Shown here piece after piece: positions 25,458 through 34,985 of a stretch of 64,000 nucleotides of DNA. The position numbers were made by a program, and so were the translations under genes. Source of the stretch: JALQTD01 sp965656785 (GTDB lineage: Bacteria; Bacteroidota; Bacteroidia; Flavobacteriales_D; Sanyastnellaceae); assembly GCA_965656785.1 (NCBI GenBank), contig CBFHLY010000006.1:41570-105569 (forward strand). The letters run 5' to 3'. The notes under the pieces were generated by a model. That model was not told where the DNA came from and did no database searches. It saw only the letters and a list, made by a program, of their open reading frames with translations. Each line of letters starts with the position of its first letter. Position 1 is the stretch's first letter.

Positions 25458-27533
25458 GGAAAAACAGCAGCAGCGAAAGAAAGGTTCATCAACCGCGAAT
25501 TGAGTTGGTTGTCCTTCAATCACCGGGTGCTTCAGGAGGCGTCCTCGGAGGGCGTGCCGCTCATCGAGCGGGTGCGTTTCCTCGGCATCTTTTCGAACAA
25601 CTTGGACGAGTTTTTCAGGGTGCGCGTCGCGAACTTGATGCGGGCGTCGCTCATCGGCAAGAAGACGACGACGACGTTGGGCTTCGACGTGAACGAGACG
25701 CTGGCGGAGGTGAGCACGAAGGTGGTGGAGTTGCAGGCGGAGTACAACCGCGTGTTTGCCCAGTTGGAGCGCGCGCTGAAGCGGGAAGGGGTGCATTTCG
25801 TGAACGAAGGCCAAATCAATGCTGAGCAAGCCGAATTCGCCACCGCCTACTTCACCTCCAAGGTCCGCCCGACCCTCGTGCCGGTCATGGTCGGGGGCGG
25901 GACGAAGTTCCCGGATTTGAAGGACGGCACGCTGTACCTCGCGGTGGGACTGCAGGGCACGAAGGGCGAGGAGGGCACGCGCTATGCGGTGATTGAAGTG
26001 CCGGCCCACCTGCCGCGGTTTTTGGTCCTCCCCTCGTCCGAAACGGGTGAGTACGTCATGTTCATTGAGGACGTGATCCGCCTTGAACTCCGGCGCATTT
26101 TTGCCCTGTTCGAGCCCGAGCACGTATTCGCGCACGCCATCAAAGTCACGCGCGATGCGGAAATCGACATGGACGACGACCTCAGCCGCTCCTTGATGGA
26201 GAAAATGTCGCGGGGCATCGCGCGTCGGAAGAAGGGGCATTACGTTCGGTTCCTGTACGACGCGGAAATGCCGCAGGAAATGCTGCAGTTCGTCAAGCGC
26301 CGCCTGAAGGTGGGCGACACGGAGAACGTGATCGCGGGGAGCCGCTACCACAACCGGAAGGACCTGATGGGCTTCCCGGATTTTAGGCGGAAGGACTTGG
26401 TGTTCCCGCCGCAGCCGCCGGTGGCGCATCCGCTTTTGGCCTATAAAACCAGCCTGTTGGACCAAATCCAAAAGCGCGACCTGCTCCTCCATTACCCCTT
26501 CCAGCGCTTCAGCTACGTGGTGGACATTCTGCGTGAAGCGGCCATCGACCCCTCCGTGGAAAGCATCCGCATCAACCTCTACCGAGTCGCTCACAACTCT
26601 CAGGTAATCAACACGTTGGTTAACGCGGCGCGCAACGGCAAGGAAGTTCAAGTGGTCATGGAATTGGCCGCGCGATTCGACGAGCGCCACAACATCAAGG
26701 TCTCCAACGTGTTGCAGGAGGCGGGCGCGACGGTGGAGTTCGGAGTGAGCGGCCTGAAAGTGCACTCGAAGGTCTTCCTCGTGACCCGTCGCAAAGGCAA
26801 AAAGCGCGAACTGTTCGCCCACATCGGAACGGGCAATTTCCACGAAAAAACCGCGGGCATCTACGGCGACGTTTCGCTCTTGACGGCCGATCCAAGCATC
26901 ACGTCGGAGGTGGAGCAGTTGTTCAGCTTCTTCAGCAACAACTACGAGCGACCGGTGTTCCGCCACCTCATCGTGAGCCCGTACGGGACACGCCGGCGTT
27001 TTTCGCGCCTCATCGATCGGGAAATGACCTTGGCGCTGATGGGTAAAGAGGGGCGCATCACGCTGAAATTGAACAACTTGGTCGACTCGGAGATGATCGA
27101 GAAGCTGTATGAAGCGAGCCAAGCAGGAGTGCGCATCACCTTGCTCGTCCGCGGCATTTGTTCGCTCATTCCGGGGGTGCCGGGCATGAGTGAGAACATC
27201 GAGGTGCGGAGCATCGTGGGGCGGTACTTGGAGCACGTGCGTTTGCTGGTGTTCGGCAACGATGGGAAGCCGGAGATGTACATTTCGTCGGCGGATTGGA
27301 TGACCCGGAACTTGGACCGGCGGGTCGAAGTGAGCGTGCCGATCCGGGATCCGATGCTGCAATCGGAGCTCGCTCAATACCTGGATTTGCAGTTGCGCGA
27401 CACGGTGAAAGCGCGGGCCATCGATGCTTCGATGGAGAACCGTCCCATCAAGGCGCGCAGGGGCACAAAAGCCGTGAATGCCCAGGAGGAGACGTACGCT
27501 TGGTACCGGGATCGGGCCGATCGCATTCCTTGA
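25455..27533 (+). CDS. ppk1: Polyphosphate kinase 1
   Basis: PPK1 polymerises the terminal phosphate of ATP into polyphosphate. The 692-residue chain has the N-terminal FINRELSWLSFNHRVLQEA, NNLDEFFRVRVA, then the two phospholipase D-like halves with the autophosphorylated His in KVHSKVFLVTRR (about residue 430), HIGTGNFHEKTA and the C-terminal MYISSADWMTRNLDRRVEV. The GTG start at 25455 is preferred because the -7 element sits just before it. ppx follows 48 bases downstream, forming a polyphosphate synthesis and breakdown pair. Confidence 0.95.
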   Translation: MGKTAAAKERFINRELSWLSFNHRVLQEASSEGVPLIERVRFLGIFSNNLDEFFRVRVANLMRASLIGKKTTTTLGFDVNETLAEVSTKVVELQAEYNRVFAQLERALKREGVHFVNEGQINAEQAEFATAYFTSKVRPTLVPVMVGGGTKFPDLKDGTLYLAVGLQGTKGEEGTRYAVIEVPAHLPRFLVLPSSETGEYVMFIEDVIRLELRRIFALFEPEHVFAHAIKVTRDAEIDMDDDLSRSLMEKMSRGIARRKKGHYVRFLYDAEMPQEMLQFVKRRLKVGDTENVIAGSRYHNRKDLMGFPDFRRKDLVFPPQPPVAHPLLAYKTSLLDQIQKRDLLLHYPFQRFSYVVDILREAAIDPSVESIRINLYRVAHNSQVINTLVNAARNGKEVQVVMELAARFDERHNIKVSNVLQEAGATVEFGVSGLKVHSKVFLVTRRKGKKRELFAHIGTGNFHEKTAGIYGDVSLLTADPSITSEVEQLFSFFSNNYERPVFRHLIVSPYGTRRRFSRLIDREMTLALMGKEGRITLKLNNLVDSEMIEKLYEASQAGVRITLLVRGICSLIPGVPGMSENIEVRSIVGRYLEHVRLLVFGNDGKPEMYISSADWMTRNLDRRVEVSVPIRDPMLQSELAQYLDLQLRDTVKARAIDASMENRPIKARRGTKAVNAQEETYAWYRDRADRIP

Positions 27534-27581
27534 CCGACGCTACGATTCGTTTCCTTACCTTGAGGCGGAAAGAACGGGCGG

Positions 27582-28481
27582 ATGAAGTTTGGCGCAATTG
27601 ATATCGGTTCCAATGCAGTTCGGCTGCTTGTGGAAGAAGTGCGGAGGAAGCCCTCGGGGCGGGTGCACGTGGAGAAAGTGAGTTTCACCCGAGTGCCTTT
27701 GCGCCTCGGGGACGACGTGTTCGAAACGGGAACCATTGGCCCGGAGAAATCCGCGGCCCTTGTGAAAACCATGAAAGCCTTTTGGTACCTCATGGACGTT
27801 CACGGCGTGGAAAATTACAAGGCGTGCGCTACGAGCGCCATGCGGGAAGCCGAGAACGGCAAGGAGTTGCGCGCGTGGGTGAAAAAGAAGGCCAACATCG
27901 AAATCGACATCATCGACGGCAAGGAGGAGGCGGACTTGATTTTCGGGGGCTTCACCACGGTCTCGGGGTTAGGCGCCAGCGACGACTTCCTGTACATCGA
28001 CGTCGGCGGAGGGAGCACCGAAATCACCTTGATCCGCAGCGGTTTGCGCCTGCGTTCCCAAAGCTTCAAACTCGGCACCGTCCGGTCCCTCAAAGGCCGG
28101 ATACCGGACGGCGAATGGGATGCGGTCGAAGCCTTCGTTTCGCAGGTCACCGACCCATCGGATTCGCTGCTGAGCATCGGGACGGGCGGCAACATCAACC
28201 GGCTACACCGCCTCGCGGGAGGAGCGCGGTTCGAACCCATTTCACGGGACCGCCTCGAAGAGGTGCACGAACACGTCACGTCGTTGACGTACGAGGAGCG
28301 CATGGAGCAGCTCGGCATGAAACCGGACCGAGCGGACGTCATCGTTCCGGCCGGCGAGATTTACCTCCGGGTCATGGCCCTGGCGGGCAGCGAGCACATT
28401 TTGGTCCCCAAGGTAGGCCTGTCCGATGGCATGATCCTCGCCCAGTTCGCTGAGTGGGAAGCCCTGAACGTCCAAGATTGA
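27582..28481 (+). CDS. ppx: Exopolyphosphatase / Ppx-GppA family
   Basis: A 299-residue ASKHA-fold phosphatase: phosphate loop GAIDIGSNAVRLLV at residues 4-17, ATSAMREAEN, then DVGGGSTEITLI and SIGTGGNINRLHRLAGG. It removes phosphates from polyphosphate or from pppGpp. It has only the core domains and no C-terminal HD extension, as in short Bacteroidota and actinobacterial forms. A possible -7 word TACCTTGA lies between ppk and this gene, so it may have its own promoter as well as read-through. Confidence 0.93.
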   Translation: MKFGAIDIGSNAVRLLVEEVRRKPSGRVHVEKVSFTRVPLRLGDDVFETGTIGPEKSAALVKTMKAFWYLMDVHGVENYKACATSAMREAENGKELRAWVKKKANIEIDIIDGKEEADLIFGGFTTVSGLGASDDFLYIDVGGGSTEITLIRSGLRLRSQSFKLGTVRSLKGRIPDGEWDAVEAFVSQVTDPSDSLLSIGTGGNINRLHRLAGGARFEPISRDRLEEVHEHVTSLTYEERMEQLGMKPDRADVIVPAGEIYLRVMALAGSEHILVPKVGLSDGMILAQFAEWEALNVQD

Positions 28482-28487
28482 AGGCAC

Positions 28488-28519
28488 GAAAAAAGGCGAC
28501 CGCGAGGCCACCCTTTTTC
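28488..28519. terminator. Bidirectional terminator between ppx and the TlpA-like lipoprotein gene
   Basis: An imperfect GC stem (GGCGAC / GCCACC, better on the minus strand through G-U pairs) sits between A and T runs of five to six bases. It lies between convergent stop codons. Confidence 0.6.
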
Positions 28520-28537
28520 CTGCCGGAATTCCGTTAA

Positions 28538-30001
28538 TCAGAGCTTGTCCTTCAGGAAGTTATCCACTTCAAAGGCGCGTTCTGGCTTCAGGACGATTTT
28601 TCCCTCCTTGTCCAGCAAGAAGTACGTCGGCGTTGCCGTGACTTTGTAGGCTTCGACCACGGGGCTGTTCCAGGCCTCCAGTTGGCTCACTTGCGGCCAC
28701 GTCATGCCCTTTTCTTCGATGGCCGCCGTCCACGTCTTTGCGCTTTGGTCGAGGCTGACGCCGATGACTTCGAAGCCCTTGTAATTGTACTTCGCGTACA
28801 TCGGCCCCACGTACGGCATTTCTTGCTCGCACTTGTGGCACCACGAGGCCCAAAACATCACCAACGTGTACTTGTTTTGGGAGCACGTTTTCATCAAGTC
28901 GATGACGTTGCCTTGGGGCGTGGCAATGGCGAAGTTGGGCGGGGTGTTGCCGACTTGCAGGTTGATGATGCCTTGTGCGCGGATGCGGATGGCATCACTG
29001 AGGTCCGCGCCGCAGTCCTCGTCGAAAATGTAATTGTCGAGGATGTACTGACAAATCGTCTCCTTGCCCGTGTTGTAGAATCCTTCGAGCATGCTGTACA
29101 GGGCGCTTTCGAGGGTGACCGGGTTGGGCTCGAAGTGGGCTTTCACCATGTCGATGCAGGCGAGGAACCCGCTGTCCGTCCCTTTGCTGTAGGTCACCAT
29201 GAACTGCTGGATGCGGTCGCTGATGGCCATGCTCCGCATCGCGCTGTTGTCGAGCGGGTCGAGGTCTTCGAAGAACCGGCTTTGGTTGTCGGGGTACTTC
29301 GGGTTCTTCCACGTCATGAGTTTGGCCAAATACGTATCCGGATACTGGCCGATGAGCGTGTGCTGCTTCTTGACGAGCTCGAGCTCCTTGTCGGCAATCT
29401 GCTGCTCCACCCGAGCGCGGAAGGCGCCCGCGTCGGCGAGGCTCTTGCGGAGTCCGCGGATGGCGTTGCGGTTCTGGGTTTCTTCGGTTTGGTAGTCCCA
29501 GTAGCCGGTGTTTTCGGGGCTGTTGGGGGAGGTTTTCTGACCGGAGAGGCGGTTCGTGCTGAAGTTGAGGGTCACTTCCGATTCGTCCGGGTTGAGGATG
29601 ATTTCCGTTGCGTTCTTGTCGTCGTTGAGGGCCAACGTGTAGACGCCGCGAGAGATTTCGAGGCGCTTGAATTCGAAGGCGCCTTCTTTCAAGGGGGTGC
29701 GGGCGAGTTCGGATTTGTTCCGGCCTTCCATACCGTACAGGATGACCTGTCCTTCGGTGGCGCGGGCGATGGTGCCGTTGATGGTCATCTTGCCCGTTGC
29801 ATCGCCGGCGTTGCGCTCGGTGATGCCGTTCTTGTGCTTCGAAGAGGCCACATCGGTTTGGGCGGTGGAGGCCGGAGCCGCAGCAGCCGTGGTGGTTTCC
29901 GTGGCCGGAGCCGAGCCGTTGTCCGATCCGCCGTTGGACGGGCTTCCGCATGCAGCAAGGGCCAAGGCGAGGGTCAAGGTCGAGAACGTCATCATTTTCA
30001 T
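28538..30001 (-). CDS. TlpA/ResA-type thioredoxin lipoprotein
   Basis: A 487-residue lipoprotein: the signal peptide ends in the lipobox ALAAC, followed by a Ser/Gly/Thr/Ala-rich linker. About residues 65-170 form a DUF4369-like beta domain (KMTINGTIARATEGQVILYG), then a helical middle part, and a C-terminal thioredoxin fold with the redox motif WASWCHKCEQEMPYV near residue 387 and the cis-Pro loop VTATPTYFLLD. It should reduce disulfides in the periplasm. The start at 30001 is set by the signal peptide and by the -7 element just upstream; the open frame extending further is antisense to the next gene. Confidence 0.9.
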   Translation of the reverse strand: MKMMTFSTLTLALALAACGSPSNGGSDNGSAPATETTTAAAAPASTAQTDVASSKHKNGITERNAGDATGKMTINGTIARATEGQVILYGMEGRNKSELARTPLKEGAFEFKRLEISRGVYTLALNDDKNATEIILNPDESEVTLNFSTNRLSGQKTSPNSPENTGYWDYQTEETQNRNAIRGLRKSLADAGAFRARVEQQIADKELELVKKQHTLIGQYPDTYLAKLMTWKNPKYPDNQSRFFEDLDPLDNSAMRSMAISDRIQQFMVTYSKGTDSGFLACIDMVKAHFEPNPVTLESALYSMLEGFYNTGKETICQYILDNYIFDEDCGADLSDAIRIRAQGIINLQVGNTPPNFAIATPQGNVIDLMKTCSQNKYTLVMFWASWCHKCEQEMPYVGPMYAKYNYKGFEVIGVSLDQSAKTWTAAIEEKGMTWPQVSQLEAWNSPVVEAYKVTATPTYFLLDKEGKIVLKPERAFEVDNFLKDKL

Positions 30002-30018
30002 CTGAAAAGAGGTTTGGC

Positions 30019-30027
30019 CCAAATTTA
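30019..30027 (-). promoter_or_regulatory. -7 element of the TlpA-like lipoprotein gene
   Basis: TAAATTTGG on the minus strand matches TAnnTTTG exactly. It lies 18 bases before the ATG. Confidence 0.7.
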
Positions 30028-30100
30028 AGCAACGCAACGGGGAACACCGCACGGGAAGCGGCATGCTTTGCGTATCTTCACCTTTCCAAACGATTGCGCA

Positions 30101-30670
30101 ATGGACAGAAATACGGCCCTTACCTTGCTCGGTGTGGATCCGGATACCACCCATGAGGAGCTGATGGATAAACTGGATGCGGAGACGTTCTCCGTGCGCG
30201 ATCACTTCATCCGCCAACCCGTCATCCCGGCACTGTTTCGGTCGCGGGTGGACCGGTTGATGCAGCTCAGCGACATCGCCAACACGTTGGGCATTCAGCC
30301 GCTCGGCTCTCCCGTTCAGTTGCCCGAGTTGATGCCGATGGCGGGTGGGGCGTTGGAGCTTGCCGAGACGCATTTGGAGAACTTGTTGCGGTTGCGGACG
30401 TCCATGGCGGGAACGTTGGATCCGGATGTGCTGGCGCGGTTTGGGACGACGATGAGTTCGTTGCAAGCGCGGTACATGGCGGCGTTCGTGGAGGCAACCG
30501 AAGAATTGCCCGGGGTGGCGGGGGAGGTGGAGGAAATCCCAGCGCGGGAGGAATGCCCGTGGGATGAGCTGCTGGCGGAGCTGCGAACGGAGGGCAAGCC
30601 GGTCTATCCGAAGCTCAAGCGCGAACGGGACCGCATGATCCGGCTGCTCGACCGGGAAGTCGCGGGCTGA
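30101..30670 (+). CDS. Hypothetical cytoplasmic protein
   Basis: A 189-residue protein of no recognised family. It starts MDRNTALTLLGVDPDTTHEELMDKLDAE, which recalls the start of a J-domain, but the HPD motif is absent. The rest is predicted mostly helical and acidic, with a basic end (PKLKRERDRMIRLLDREV). No signal peptide or membrane segment is seen. The start at 30101 is chosen because the -7 word TATCTTCA lies at about 30073-30080, downstream of the longer frame's ATG at 30068. It stands alone between divergent and convergent neighbours. Confidence 0.7.
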   Translation: MDRNTALTLLGVDPDTTHEELMDKLDAETFSVRDHFIRQPVIPALFRSRVDRLMQLSDIANTLGIQPLGSPVQLPELMPMAGGALELAETHLENLLRLRTSMAGTLDPDVLARFGTTMSSLQARYMAAFVEATEELPGVAGEVEEIPAREECPWDELLAELRTEGKPVYPKLKRERDRMIRLLDREVAG

Positions 30671-30673
30671 AAT

Positions 30674-31912
30674 TCATTCCCTTCCGAGGGCCACGATGGG
30701 GTCGAGGGCGGCGGCTTTTTTGGCCGGATAATACCCGCTCACGAAGCTCGTCACCAATGAGAGCAGAACGCCCAAGGCCATCCAATTCCACGGAATGACG
30801 AACGGCGTTTCGAGGTAGTTCGCCACCACGTTGCCGACGGCAATGCCGAGCACGATGCCCGCCAGTCCGCCGAGTTGGCCGATGACCATGACTTCGATGA
30901 GGAACTGGGCGCGAATGGCCTTCGGGGTGGCGCCAAGCGATTTCCGCACGCCGATTTCGCGCGTGCGTTCGGCGACGCTCACGAGCATGATGTTCATGAG
31001 GCCGATGCCCGCCCCGAAGAGCGTGATGATGCCGATGGCCGTGGCCGCGAGGGTGATTCCGGTGATGGCTTCTTCGAGGGTGCCCACCAGCGCGTTGCTC
31101 TGTTCGATGACGAAGGAGTTGGGGGCGCCGGGGGCGTCGCGGCGGATGGTGCGGAAGTCGCCGAGTGCGCGGTCGGCTGCGGCGTCGATTTGGTCCAAAT
31201 CGTTCACCCGACAAGTGATGGTGTAGCTCCTTCCTTCGTCGGAAAACTGCCGCCGCGCCGCCGTAGCGGGCACCATGCATTGTTTATCCTGGCTCATGCC
31301 AAATGCCTGTCCGCGCGCGGCGAGCACGCCCACCACCGTGTAGCGCGTCGACCCGACGGTAATCTCCTGGCCGATGGGGTCTTCCCAAGGTTGGAAGAGC
31401 TGTTCAATCAATTCCGGTCCACACAAGGCCACGGCGCGGGCGTTGCTCACGTCATCGGAGTTGACATCGCGCCCTTGCGCCACTTCAAATCCGCTGATGG
31501 TCAGGTAATGCTCATCGATTCCGAGCACTTGGATGTTCGGGTCCGTTTGCTCATCCGCTCGGCTCAACACGGCCGATCCCGAGCCAAACAACGAGTACGA
31601 TGCCACCCAATCCGGGTGGTCCATCTCCAAGAAAGCCTGCACCTCCCTGAACCGGATCGGGTCGCTTTGCACGACCCGGCGGCCTCGGTTCATTCCGCCG
31701 CTCGTCGCCTGTCGAATCGTGAACGATTGCGTTCCGAGTGACGCGAATTGCTGCGTGATGTTCGCCTCCAGCGAACTCGTGGCGGTGGTCATGCTGATGA
31801 GCGCGGTGATGCCCAGGCCGATGATGCCGATGGTCAATCCCGTGCGCAGTGCGTTGCCCCGAATGGAGCGCAACGCCACGATGACCTGTTCCCGAAACAA
31901 AGCGCGCCTCAT
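30674..31912 (-). CDS. ABC transporter permease, MacB/FtsX type
   Basis: A 412-residue permease in the MacB layout: one N-terminal membrane helix (ALRTGLTIGIIGLGITALIS), a periplasmic MacB_PCD domain of about 240 residues, and three C-terminal helices with the family motif RTREIGVRKSLGATPKAIRAQF between the first two. It should work with an ATPase of the LolD/MacB type to move a lipoprotein, peptide or antibiotic, but no ATPase gene is adjacent. The ATG at 31912 lies four bases after its -7 element. It is divergent from the aconitase gene. Confidence 0.88.
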   Translation of the reverse strand: MRRALFREQVIVALRSIRGNALRTGLTIGIIGLGITALISMTTATSSLEANITQQFASLGTQSFTIRQATSGGMNRGRRVVQSDPIRFREVQAFLEMDHPDWVASYSLFGSGSAVLSRADEQTDPNIQVLGIDEHYLTISGFEVAQGRDVNSDDVSNARAVALCGPELIEQLFQPWEDPIGQEITVGSTRYTVVGVLAARGQAFGMSQDKQCMVPATAARRQFSDEGRSYTITCRVNDLDQIDAAADRALGDFRTIRRDAPGAPNSFVIEQSNALVGTLEEAITGITLAATAIGIITLFGAGIGLMNIMLVSVAERTREIGVRKSLGATPKAIRAQFLIEVMVIGQLGGLAGIVLGIAVGNVVANYLETPFVIPWNWMALGVLLSLVTSFVSGYYPAKKAAALDPIVALGRE

Positions 31913-31938
31913 GATGCGAAGGTACTGCTTACCTTTGC
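31910..31938. promoter_or_regulatory. Compact divergent promoter of the permease and aconitase genes
   Basis: On the minus strand TACCTTCG (31924-31917) is followed by four bases and the permease ATG. On the plus strand TACCTTTG (31930-31937) serves the aconitase gene with a 29-base leader. The two -7 elements are only five bases apart, so two polymerases could not bind together. Confidence 0.7.
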
Positions 31939-31966
31939 GCCGAACAGCAAAAAATACCACTGCGCC

Positions 31967-34231
31967 ATGACCTTTGATTTGGAGATGATTCGCGAAGTGT
32001 ACAGCCATTTCCCCAAGCGGGTGGCTGCTGCACGTGAGTTGACCGGTAAGCCGCTGACGTTGGCGGAAAAAATCCTCTACACCCACCTGTGGGACGGCAC
32101 GACGGATCGGCCGTACGAGCGGGGATTGGACTACGTGGATTTTGCTCCAGACCGGGTGGCGATGCAGGATGCAACGGCCCAAATGGCGTTGCTCCAATTC
32201 ATGCAGGCCGGCAAGGTTCAAGCCGCCGTTCCCTCCACCGTCCACTGCGACCACCTCATCCAAGCGAAAGTGGGCGCAAACACCGACCTCCAGGAGGCGA
32301 TCAACAAGAACAACGAGGTCTACAACTTCCTCGAATCGGTCTCGAACAAATACGGCATCGGCTTTTGGAAGCCCGGCGCGGGCATCATTCACCAGGTCGT
32401 TCTTGAGAACTACGCGTTCCCAGGCGGTATGATGATCGGCACGGACTCCCACACCGTAAATGCGGGCGGCCTCGGTATGGTCGCCGTGGGCGTCGGCGGC
32501 GCGGACGCGGTGGACGTGATGGCGGGCATGCCCTGGGAGCTCAAGTTCCCCAAGCTCATCGGCATCAAGCTCACGGGCAAATTGAGCGGTTGGTCCACCC
32601 CGAAGGACGTCATCCTCAAAGTGGCGGGCATCCTCACGGTGAAGGGCGGAACGGGCTGCATCGTCGAGTACTTCGGCGAGGGGGCCGAGTCCATGAGCTG
32701 CACCGGTAAAGGCACCATCTGCAACATGGGCGCGGAAATCGGCGCCACGACGTCGACTTTCGGCTACGACGACAGCATGGCGCGCTACCTCGAGGCCACG
32801 GGCCGCAAAGACGTCGCAGAACTCGCCAACGGCATCCGCGAACACCTCACCGGTGATGCGGAGGTGTACGCGAACCCCGAGCAGTACTTCGATCAGGTCA
32901 TTGAGATCAACCTCAGCGAGTTGGAGCCGCACGTGAACGGTCCCTTCTCACCGGATTTGGCCACGCCCATCAGCCAAATGAAGGCTGCGGCAGAAGCGAA
33001 CGGTTGGCCCACCTCCATCGAATACGGCCTCATCGGCTCGTGCACGAACTCGAGCTACGAGGACATCAGCCGAGCGGCGTCCATCGCTCAACAAGCCGTG
33101 GAGCGCGGCATCGAGGCGAAAGCGACGCTGACGGTGACTCCCGGTTCCGAGCAAGTGCGCTACACGATTGAGCGCGACGGCTTCATCGACCTGTTCCAGC
33201 AAATCGGAGGCGAAGTCTTTGCCAACGCCTGCGGGCCGTGCATCGGCCAATGGGCGCGCGCCGGAGCCGAGAGGCAAGAAAAGAACAGCATCGTCCACAG
33301 CTTCAACCGCAACTTCGCGAAGCGTGCGGATGGCAACCCGAACACCCACGCCTTCGTGGCGTCCCCGGAACTCGTGACGGCCATGGCCCTTGCTGGCGAC
33401 TTGACCTTCAATCCGATGAAGGACACCTTGACGGCGAAGGACGGCTCTTCGGTGATGCTTGCCGAGCCCTCAGGCGACGAATTGCCAAGCAAAGGATTCG
33501 CGGTGGAAGACGCGGGCTACCTCGCTCCAGCTGAAGATGGCAGCAGCGTTCAAGTGGTGGTCAACCCCGCCAGCGAGCGCTTGCAGTTGCTTGATCCGTT
33601 CCAACCTTGGAATGGGGAGAACATCACGGGTGCGCGGTTGCTCATCAAAGCCGCGGGCAAGTGCACGACCGACCACATTTCCATGGCGGGACCTTGGTTG
33701 CGCTACCGGGGACACCTCGACAACATCGCGAACAACACCTTGACCGGCGCGGTCAACGCGTTCGGCGGTGCGGTGAATGCGGTGAAGAACCAGCTCACGG
33801 GCGAAGTCGGTGAGGTGCCAGCGGTTCAGCGGGCATACAAGGCCGCGGGCGTTCCCACTGTGGTGGTGGGCGACTGGAATTACGGGGAAGGCAGCTCGCG
33901 CGAACACGCGGCCATGCAGCCGCGTCACCTCGGCGTCACTGCGGTGCTCGTGAAGTCGTTTGCTCGCATCCACGAAACCAACTTGAAGAAGCAGGGCATG
34001 CTCGCGCTGACCTTCATCAACGAGTCGGACTACGAGAAGATCCAGGAGGCGGACGTGTTCAATTTCGTGGACCTCGCTTCGTTTGCCCCAGGCAAGCCGC
34101 TCACCCTTGAGCTCGTCCACGCGGACGGCAGCAGCGAACAGATCACGGTGAACCACAGCTACAACGAGCAGCAAATCGGCTGGTTCCGTGCGGGATCGGC
34201 TTTGAACCTCATCAAGCAACAAGAAGCTTGA
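31967..34231 (+). CDS. acn: Aconitate hydratase, mitochondrial-like
   Basis: A TCA-cycle Fe-S enzyme converting citrate to isocitrate. The 754-residue protein is of the mitochondrial aconitase type found in Bacteroidota. It has STVHCDHLIQAK, GTDSHTVNAGGLGMVAVGVGG, the cluster ligands in GSCTNSSYEDI and NACGPCIGQW, and the swivel domain with NYGEGSSREHAAMQPRHLG. The start at 31967 follows the promoter; the longer frame is antisense to the permease gene. Confidence 0.96.
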   Translation: MTFDLEMIREVYSHFPKRVAAARELTGKPLTLAEKILYTHLWDGTTDRPYERGLDYVDFAPDRVAMQDATAQMALLQFMQAGKVQAAVPSTVHCDHLIQAKVGANTDLQEAINKNNEVYNFLESVSNKYGIGFWKPGAGIIHQVVLENYAFPGGMMIGTDSHTVNAGGLGMVAVGVGGADAVDVMAGMPWELKFPKLIGIKLTGKLSGWSTPKDVILKVAGILTVKGGTGCIVEYFGEGAESMSCTGKGTICNMGAEIGATTSTFGYDDSMARYLEATGRKDVAELANGIREHLTGDAEVYANPEQYFDQVIEINLSELEPHVNGPFSPDLATPISQMKAAAEANGWPTSIEYGLIGSCTNSSYEDISRAASIAQQAVERGIEAKATLTVTPGSEQVRYTIERDGFIDLFQQIGGEVFANACGPCIGQWARAGAERQEKNSIVHSFNRNFAKRADGNPNTHAFVASPELVTAMALAGDLTFNPMKDTLTAKDGSSVMLAEPSGDELPSKGFAVEDAGYLAPAEDGSSVQVVVNPASERLQLLDPFQPWNGENITGARLLIKAAGKCTTDHISMAGPWLRYRGHLDNIANNTLTGAVNAFGGAVNAVKNQLTGEVGEVPAVQRAYKAAGVPTVVVGDWNYGEGSSREHAAMQPRHLGVTAVLVKSFARIHETNLKKQGMLALTFINESDYEKIQEADVFNFVDLASFAPGKPLTLELVHADGSSEQITVNHSYNEQQIGWFRAGSALNLIKQQEA

Positions 34232-34253
34232 TTTGGGCGTCTTTAACCCAACT

Positions 34254-34973
34254 ATGATGAACATGAAAGCAACACTTCGATTGGCAGGCTTGGTTTGGGC
34301 TTGCACCTTGGTCACCTCGGCGGCCTTCGGTCAGCAGTATCAGAGCATCGTGAAAATGAACCCGTTCGGGTTGTTCACGGGGCAGTACATGATCGGTTAT
34401 GAGCACATGTTGAACGACCAAATGTCCGTGCAGTTGATGCCGGGGTTCATCTCGTCCAACGGCGATCAAAACTCGTCGCTCGGCGCGTACAACAACCGAC
34501 TCGAGCGTTCGAAGACGGGATTCATTGTGATTCCGGAGTTCCGCTACTACGTCTCACCGGATGCAACCGGTGCGCCGCACGGCCTTTACTTGGCGGCCTT
34601 CGTTCGCTATTTGTCAGCGAAGTGGGATTGGAACGACGTGCGCGACGAAGGGTACACCTATTACGATGACGTGACGGGGACCACGCTGGAAGGCTCGGCC
34701 GACGTTTCTCGCGACGACCAACGCGACGTCATCGGCGGGGGCATCACCATCGGATATGCTTACTACACTTCAGGTGGGGCGATGGTGGAAGCGTTCATCG
34801 GTCCGCAGTTCAAGAGCGTGAGCTTCACCCGCAATTACCTCTCTGAGGACATCAGCTCAGTGGAGCAGGGCGATGTGTACTTCGGCCAGAAGTACATCGA
34901 CGCGTCGTTGGGCGGCTCGGAAAATACGGGCATGGGATTGCGCTTCGGGGTGAACATCGGCTTCGGCTTCTAA
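34254..34973 (+). CDS. DUF3575-like outer-membrane beta-barrel protein
   Basis: A 239-residue exported protein with a signal peptide ending near SAAFGQ. The mature chain has alternating aromatic strands and ends in a barrel-like strand, GMGLRFGVNIGFGF. Segments such as KMNPFGLFTGQYMIGYEHML and PEFRYYVSPD... resemble DUF3575/outer-membrane barrel proteins of Bacteroidota. Three possible ATG codons (34254, 34257, 34263) lie within ten bases. It begins 23 bases after aconitase. No function can be given. Confidence 0.8.
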   Translation: MMNMKATLRLAGLVWACTLVTSAAFGQQYQSIVKMNPFGLFTGQYMIGYEHMLNDQMSVQLMPGFISSNGDQNSSLGAYNNRLERSKTGFIVIPEFRYYVSPDATGAPHGLYLAAFVRYLSAKWDWNDVRDEGYTYYDDVTGTTLEGSADVSRDDQRDVIGGGITIGYAYYTSGGAMVEAFIGPQFKSVSFTRNYLSEDISSVEQGDVYFGQKYIDASLGGSENTGMGLRFGVNIGFGF

Positions 34974-34985
34974 TTCATCCGCGCC

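Noticed and set aside
24744..27377. An 877-codon open frame on the minus strand covering ppk
   Set aside because: Only its last 209 codons (from 25373) are the peroxiredoxin gene. The rest is antisense to ppk and comes from GC-rich codon bias; a promoter lies directly before 25373.
34233..34253. Longer N-terminus of the barrel protein
   Set aside because: It adds residues before a clean signal peptide and begins right at the aconitase stop.
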